Of a stretch of 64,000 nucleotides of DNA, positions 60,301 through 64,000 are shown one piece after another. Every line of letters starts with the position of its first letter. Within the stretch, counting starts at the first letter, position 1. The notes below the pieces were generated by a model. The model saw nothing but the letters and a program-made list of their open reading frames with translations. It was not told where the DNA came from and made no database searches. The stretch spans positions 4,828 to 68,827 of the forward strand of contig JAPJQL010000015.1 of NCBI GenBank assembly GCA_030825115.1, read 5' to 3'. Position numbers and translations under genes: made by a program. This DNA comes from Lachnospiraceae bacterium. Lineage in GTDB: Bacteria; Bacillota; Clostridia; Lachnospirales; Lachnospiraceae.

Positions 60301-63300
60301 CCGTTTCGACCACTTGGCATAAAGATCGAGATCCCGTTCTACAACAGCCTGCATATTATAAGGCGTTTTAAACTCCGGTTCCATATACCATGTGCATTCA
60401 TAAGAACTTCGATTTGCACTAACAGAATCAACCGCATATCCGTCCTGAACCTTTTTGGTCAATGTTATTAAATTGGACTGCTGCCTCTCAGCATCATACA
60501 GATATGGCCCGCCTGCATGGAAGGTAACTGTATGGCAATTGGTATTCAGCCATTTCGCATAAAAGGTTTCATCGCCGTTTGCAGTATAAGCCCGTGTCCA
60601 GCGTAATCCATCCCTGGTATACCAACCGTCAAATGTAGCTCCGTCGTTATATGGAGAGGTCAGTGAAGAAATTTGCATTCCTGCGGCCGACTCAACAGTA
60701 CTGGTCTTTTTTCCTCCGGCAAAATACCCCTCTCCAGCATCCAGAGTGATTGTACACTTCCTACCCCATTTAGCATAAAGAGTAATATCCGACATCGGAT
60801 AGTAATATCCAGTCAATACTGCACCTTCACATTCCTTATCCTCACACCATCCAATCAGGACGTTTCCATCCTTCTGATAACCATAACTGCCATTTAAGTA
60901 GACTCCCTCTCCCTTTATGACTTTATCGGACTTGTAGCTATCATATGTGTATTTGCCTCCATTGGCATCATAGGTAATCGTCCAGTACTCTTCCCAACGC
61001 GCTACCAATGTAACATCTCCTGACGGTATGTAATACTGGGGCTCGATATATGCACCGCTGTCCTTCTCATACCAGCCGATAAACTCAAACCCTTTTTTTA
61101 CCGGACGCGAACGGTTTCCAAGAGGCTGTCCAACCGCCACATAATCAACATTGCCGCCATAGCTGAATGCTCCGCCATTGGTATCATAAGTTACCGTATA
61201 ATAGTCAGACCACTGTGCTGTGATAACTTCTGATTTCGACGGTACATAATCATAAATTTCACTATCCGAGTATAAATCCCCCGCCTGATTCTGCCATCCA
61301 AGTAACTTCTTTCCTCCCGTATCTGAAGGGTTGTTCGAAAAATAAGGACGGTTACTTAATTTATTACCCGAAATCACATGATAGACGACATAGTCATTTC
61401 CATTATAGGGCACCCCATTGCAGTCAAATGTTATGGTATAAAAATCCACATTCCACTTTGCAGTAAATGTTATGTCACCCTCTGGCACATAATTATAAAT
61501 CGAATCGATCTTATTGCCAGCCTCATCCATCCAATACTCAAACAGTTTGCCTTCCGTCTGTTCCGGATCGGATGGAATATAAGGATAATTGCTGACGTTC
61601 TTTCCCGGCTGAATATAATAGGTCTTGGAACTCTCATTTCCGTATGTTACACCGTTGTAGTCAAACCGGACTGTATAAAAATCCGTCAGCCATTCCGCTG
61701 TCAGAGTCTCATTTCCCTGCGGAATATACTTATAGATATCGCTTGTACTTATAATCTCTCCACTTGCTGTCATCCAGCCGACAAACAATTTATGGTCTGT
61801 CTCCGGTGTATTATCAGGTGGATATGGTCTGTTAGAGCCGATATTTTTCCCTGCCTCAATCAGATATTCTTTTTCACTTACCCCATCCCAGGAAACACCA
61901 TTATAATCAAATCTAATCTTATAGGTATCCTTCCATCCTGCATACAAAACCGTATCTTCTTCCGGGCTGTAATAACTGCTCGTGGTAACAAGCACATTTC
62001 CTTCCCGGTCATAGTACCAGCCTCCAAACAGCTTGTCCGGATGGGTCGGAGAGTCTGGCAACCATACCCCATTTCCAGCTTTTGTAATGCGGGACCATGT
62101 TGTGGAGCCATCCTTAAACACTCCTCCGTTGGCATCTAGTTCTAAAGTTACCGGCTTCTGGCTCTCATCCACAACGCGGAACGATACATACTGTTCTGAA
62201 CTGTGCTCGGAATCCCACGCCACCTTAGCATAGACGTAGGTATATCCCGTTCCCATGCCTGTAACTACTCCATTTTCATCCACTTTAACAACAGATTCAT
62301 CATTGGAGCGGAAGGAAACATACTGTGCATATTCTTCAGGCACCACTTCAACCTCAAGAGCATATGTGCTTCCTACGAGAATCGGAATTTCATATCCGTC
62401 ATTCCTGTTCTGTATTGTGATGCTTCTATTTTCCGGCAGCGCAGGAAGAATTGTAAACGCCACGTCCTTGCTTCCGCTGAAATTCCGTTGTCCGGTTACC
62501 GTAACTACTGCGTCCCCAATTTCTTTGCTGTAACAGGTAACAGAGTACGTATTCCACGCCTGTTCTAACTTTTTCCCATCCAAGACAACCGAAACTTTCG
62601 GAGTAATCACAGATCCGGTATACGTATACCTTCCCTCTACCGTGATCACTGCATCCGTGATCGGGCGTGCTGCTATTGAAAACGAAGCGCTGTTCCAACC
62701 ATAGTACTGATTAATTCCCTGTACACTGACTGTATAATCTCCTGCATCCGTATACCCACTGCCTATTGTATAATCGATTCCTTCCTGCAGGAGTTTATCC
62801 CCAAGTTTAACCTCAAGCTCCGGTGTTATCGCTTCCCCTGTGTATTGATAAGTTCCTTTTACTGTCACCGTCGCATCTTGTATATTAGTCAACCTCTCCC
62901 AAGAAGCATAAAGAGTAAAACTTTCCAGAACAGGTTCGCTAAAATCATACGGAACCAGCATTCCATTACTATCCTTCATCCACTCAACAAAACGATACCC
63001 TTCTTTAAGTGGATCGTTGATTTTCTGGACAGGACTGCCATGATTTACGCTTACAGAATCCAAGAAATGGTCGCCATCCCTAAACTGAACCCAATACTGC
63101 TGCATATCCCAATGGGCATAGGCAGTATAGCTACGTGATATTGTAGACCACCACCCGCTATTTTCCAGAACTCCGCCAACAGGATCTGAATACCATCCTG
63201 TAAAAGTTTTCCCTTCATAAAAAGCTTCCGGGAAAGAGTACTCCGTTTCAAACCCGCCTCTACCATATGCTCCGCGGATTTCCACATAGTCTTCCCCATT

Positions 63301-63903
63301 TTCAAACTGTCCGCCATTTGCATCCAGACAGACTGTATTGATGTCTATCCAATCACCTACAACTTCTATCTCCATCGTAGCAACAGCGACGCCATCACTT
63401 TGAGAAACCATTACGGTAGCCGTTCCACGACCAATCGCCTCTATCATACCACAGTCATCAATTATTATTGCTGACATATCATTTGAGGCAAAAAATAAAT
63501 CGCCAGCAAGGTAATCCTTCGAAATCTTCAGCTCATACGTGTCTCCAACATGCATCGGCAGCGTATTGCCGCAGTTGTCATTCAGGATTACGTTGTTTCC
63601 GCCAATCATCTTCCAATCCGCCGGTGTCGCTCCCAACAGATCCATATCAAGCCAATCTGCCGGTGTCGCAAGGTCCTCATCCTCCAAATCCTGGTCCGCA
63701 TCCGAATCCGTCGCCAGATCATCAATCAGATCCCCGTCACCAAATTCATCAAAATCCTCTCTTTCCATATCAGATGACGTCGCTGTCTTTTCTGACGACT
63801 TCTGAAACGGAACGTCGAAGCTGCCCCCATAAGCAGGAACAGTCAAGTTGAGCAACATGCTGATACACAACATAGATGCCAGTCTTCTTTTCCACTTTTT
63901 CAT
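54358..63903 (-). CDS. giant secreted InlB-repeat/MBG-repeat surface protein
   Basis: 3181 residues. Signal peptide 1-26 (MKKWKRRLASMLCISMLL..., cut near AYG), then an acidic stretch with two ATPADW units. I count 15 B-repeat modules ending in forms of LYAKW (two near residues 190-340, the rest about 590-1680), 13 modules of the YTG..ITP...GTDYTVTY...ATVTVTGxGNYTG type, six YGQKL...LPDGWxWxxPDxxVG modules, and several Big_2-like domains. After a Gly/Ser linker (about 3020-3045) come GWYTDAHGDIYYLN and GWYLIDGIYYYFN cell-wall-binding-type repeats. There is no LPXTG motif, so attachment is probably non-covalent. Likely an adhesin or surface-layer fibre. GGAGGAAAGG precedes the ATG. Its promoter has a poly-G spacer. 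Confidence 0.92.
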   Translation of the reverse strand: MKKWKRRLASMLCISMLLNLTVPAYGGSFDVPFQKSSEKTATSSDMEREDFDEFGDGDLIDDLATDSDADQDLEDEDLATPADWLDMDLLGATPADWKMIGGNNVILNDNCGNTLPMHVGDTYELKISKDYLAGDLFFASNDMSAIIIDDCGMIEAIGRGTATVMVSQSDGVAVATMEIEVVGDWIDINTVCLDANGGQFENGEDYVEIRGAYGRGGFETEYSFPEAFYEGKTFTGWYSDPVGGVLENSGWWSTISRSYTAYAHWDMQQYWVQFRDGDHFLDSVSVNHGSPVQKINDPLKEGYRFVEWMKDSNGMLVPYDFSEPVLESFTLYASWERLTNIQDATVTVKGTYQYTGEAITPELEVKLGDKLLQEGIDYTIGSGYTDAGDYTVSVQGINQYYGWNSASFSIAARPITDAVITVEGRYTYTGSVITPKVSVVLDGKKLEQAWNTYSVTCYSKEIGDAVVTVTGQRNFSGSKDVAFTILPALPENRSITIQNRNDGYEIPILVGSTYALEVEVVPEEYAQYVSFRSNDESVVKVDENGVVTGMGTGYTYVYAKVAWDSEHSSEQYVSFRVVDESQKPVTLELDANGGVFKDGSTTWSRITKAGNGVWLPDSPTHPDKLFGGWYYDREGNVLVTTSSYYSPEEDTVLYAGWKDTYKIRFDYNGVSWDGVSEKEYLIEAGKNIGSNRPYPPDNTPETDHKLFVGWMTASGEIISTSDIYKYIPQGNETLTAEWLTDFYTVRFDYNGVTYGNESSKTYYIQPGKNVSNYPYIPSDPEQTEGKLFEYWMDEAGNKIDSIYNYVPEGDITFTAKWNVDFYTITFDCNGVPYNGNDYVVYHVISGNKLSNRPYFSNNPSDTGGKKLLGWQNQAGDLYSDSEIYDYVPSKSEVITAQWSDYYTVTYDTNGGAFSYGGNVDYVAVGQPLGNRSRPVKKGFEFIGWYEKDSGAYIEPQYYIPSGDVTLVARWEEYWTITYDANGGKYTYDSYKSDKVIKGEGVYLNGSYGYQKDGNVLIGWCEDKECEGAVLTGYYYPMSDITLYAKWGRKCTITLDAGEGYFAGGKKTSTVESAAGMQISSLTSPYNDGATFDGWYTRDGLRWTRAYTANGDETFYAKWLNTNCHTVTFHAGGPYLYDAERQQSNLITLTKKVQDGYAVDSVSANRSSYECTWYMEPEFKTPYNMQAVVERDLDLYAKWSKRLSVTWDANGGTDRSGRGRGNSLVMAGEVVNLPDVSKEGYVLEGWYTADGRKYQELDYVYENVSVTAKWQEGYKITLELGGGRLYNNGYYKEVFYVKPGESCEYAPNPVRDDAAFLGWFDEAGNQIRSISGYTPIKDTVIKAKWTTDMVQVRTHSGGSSFYDPYSGDYLTTMVYNVARGNKLPYNAYITDPEKAGRKTCTGWSLTEDGTEPIDETTYIFTKDTDLYPIWDEYWTLSFDYMGGFYNNNTSRRSIHYVGKGDQIGSPQNRYMTKPGYVFDGWYESTDYTGTKYEIPFTPENNMMLYAKWIEDNVTKYAVAFDTMGGSEIEPQLIARGESAREPENPQKSGCVFLGWYTDKNYWNKYQFSNIVYKDITLYAKWMETTDVNDAAVEIAGTYVYTGDVIIPKLTVKMGFLTLTEGTDYEVEGESTEAGEASVTIRGIGDYTGERKVTFKIEQAELDVEAPQGPIQSVYSDKATLKDLMLLDPWQWDKPAQKVGEVGTHTYGITYPSPNANYKDKHAEMEVEVSPFSIENADIYFKMSEFTYTGEAIEPMITYIMVGTVKIYSYGYTVSYENNINAGEATVTVTGTGNYTGQATRTFIIKKADPEFSIGNQGYEAIYGQTLADITLPKGWSWQAPDTEVGDVTGTGNRTFQADFATYEGCNYGDKKGVNLKVRVLPKEIAAADVTLEKDSVVYDGKEKTVKVTVVCSGKELAEGTGKDYTVTYSQNIEVGTASVIVNGVGNYTGTVTKHFEIIADPYAIASAAVFLKPSVASYTGQQIRPETTVTLAGKTLKLVDEYTVSYGENIQPGYGTVTVSGVAPYHGSKKVTFLIQPSAEYRLTAVYGDLLETVALPAGWAWKDPDVYVGDVTGGGSRGFAAVLTGTEDTVERAFQVKVLPKDINKTNVTVNGEDITYIPNVPAEPKVVVVDEELQQTLKEGTDYKVTYSGNENAGRASIAVEGTGNYDGSLSRHFDIQQADPDVTVSNDKIENEKMNLTIKEEPFFLYVSSSGDGTISFTSSDEGIFKVEKKYNDFLEANDGELTVTGIGEATLTIKISETQNYKGAELAFNVIVSPVSIGQKDIRLEKDAYEYTGSQIRPQFTVVVNGETLTQGTDYTALYGTNVNAGKEAGTVTVTGIGDYTGTVKAVFEITKAENPITLPGEVDAVYGQKLVELELPDGWEWKKPDDAVGNAGEQRHEAVLPETDNYREKTGMVTVQVAKKDLMEVMVSLEYEETVYDGTDKEPAVIVTDGTLATEADYTVAYQENRKAGTAVVTVTGQNNYKGQVEKHFTIQKAEIRTTDVAVEGTYVYDGTQKRPEPVVTAGAVTLGKDTDYTVTYGDNINAGLEAGSLTVTGQGNYTGRVEKVFEIEKAESLATPPNAVRAVYGQKLNEIALDEGWNWNSPDAYVGDAGEQEHEASYPATDNYKEKVAVVTVEVEKKALTDSMVSLEYTETEYNGSEQKPAVTVTDGELETEGSYDVSYRENLEVGTAMVTVTGKKNYEGEVTKSFQITKGLIKEERIVISGNYTYDGTQQIPEITVTVGGRVLMAGTDYVAVYGENIHAGDNAGTVTVTGTGNYTGTATKTFAIQKAENPAAIPGEVHAIYGQKLESISLPDGWNWKNPGASVGNAGRNEMVVFLAETADYLEKTGKVVVVVTPKELTDSMVEVTAETFVYDGLEKCPEIKVKDAVILTEKDYKVDYEENIHAGMAWVIVTGTGNYKGTIRKSFVIGKAIPQIKVQNGLEIRQYLQTGTFALQAECSNQGTLSYTSSDEAIATVDEAGIVTMHAVGEVMITVAYDGDADYTSAAVEVRLTVVRRSSGGSSSGGGSSSGSFAGGTAAYTSVPAGYTGETKVINRVEVPSYVEEGTWMLSADGNWRFTGTDGTIKAGQWVAAYNPHADLKGGQSGFDWFIFDEQGNMVTGWYTDAHGDIYYLNPVSDHTKGRMIIGWYLIDGIYYYFNEMPDGKRGKLLKSAERPE

Positions 63904-63939
63904 ACCCTTTCCTCCATGATTTTTATAATTGATTATACA

Positions 63940-63971
63940 ATTATACCCCCCCCCCCCGTAAAAATTTTCAA
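63940..63971 (-). promoter_or_regulatory. promoter of the giant surface protein with poly-G spacer
   Basis: Minus strand TTGAAA (63966-63971), 20-base spacer (ATTTTTAC then 12 G), TATAAT (63940-63945), followed 30-40 bases later by the start codon. The spacer is 3 bases over the optimum of 17, so the promoter as assembled should be weak. A second TATAAT (63932-63937) is too far from this -35. Confidence 0.75.
63946..63957. repeat. 12-base poly-C/poly-G homopolymer tract
   Basis: Twelve consecutive C on the plus strand, directly against the -10 of the giant gene. It is the most striking homopolymer I noticed in the window and a classic substrate for slipped-strand mispairing; assembly error in length is also possible. 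Confidence 0.9.
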
Positions 63972-64000
63972 TATATTTTGGCTATATTTACCAGAAAAAT

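Noticed and set aside
63629..63680. Repeat of TCTGCCGGTGTCGC-like sequence encoding ATPADW twice
   Set aside because: Only two copies; part of the protein's acidic N-terminal region, not a mobile or variable-number tandem element as far as can be seen.
54503..63800. Many plus-strand frames opposite the giant repeat gene
   Set aside because: Shadow frames; the minus-strand protein is continuous with clear repeat structure and signal peptide.

Overview
The window looks like a chromosomal segment of a spore-forming Clostridia member, most likely Lachnospiraceae (Enterocloster/Hungatella-like). This is inference from a sigG gene, a YlmC/YmxH sporulation-type protein, NrdR, YqeG, Sapep-type PepV, TRAP transporters, and a huge InlB/MBG-repeat surface protein with a cell-wall-binding tail. 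Base composition is intermediate. I saw no tRNA, rRNA, CRISPR array, insertion sequence or prophage.

Layout. 1-371: 3' end of a DEAD-box helicase. 387-6779: a leftward multidrug-resistance unit (MarR, heterodimeric ABC exporter, MerR, MATE) with a palindromic operator. 6922-14469: argS, a SWIM/SNF2 helicase, an unusual cytosolic ParB-like/BMP fusion protein and a phosphoesterase. 14584-17021: efp, aroQ, yqeG, nrdR, ylmC-like. 17110-20119: the metNIQ methionine importer, preceded by an unlisted 32-residue leader peptide with 11 methionines and a terminator hairpin, which together look like a complete attenuator. 20144-23146: chorismate mutase-shikimate kinase fusion, LysR regulator, aroE.

23198-31911: an accessory catabolic unit (YheO/DauR-like regulator, RidA, TRAP transporter, MBL hydrolase, amidohydrolase, class V aminotransferase, DUF362) with a consensus promoter whose spacer is itself a palindromic operator. 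32139-33892: PadR, DUF1700 and membrane-anchored protein. 34069-42133: a LacI-controlled unit (amino-acid-type ABC importer, two TIM-barrel isomerase-like proteins, two bicupins, MATE). In each paralogue pair one member has lost metal ligands.

42197-48752: housekeeping genes (PepV, YqeY, RF3, esterase, CoaBC, CoaX). 48831-52956: a second TRAP transporter with a divergent GntR/FCD regulator and twin operators. 53091-54285: sigG and a small cysteine-motif protein. 54358-63903: a 3181-residue secreted repeat protein. Its promoter has a 12-nucleotide poly-G tract between -35 and -10, the arrangement expected for phase-variable transcription.

The two strongest leads are the Met-rich leader attenuator of metNIQ and the poly-G promoter of the giant surface protein.
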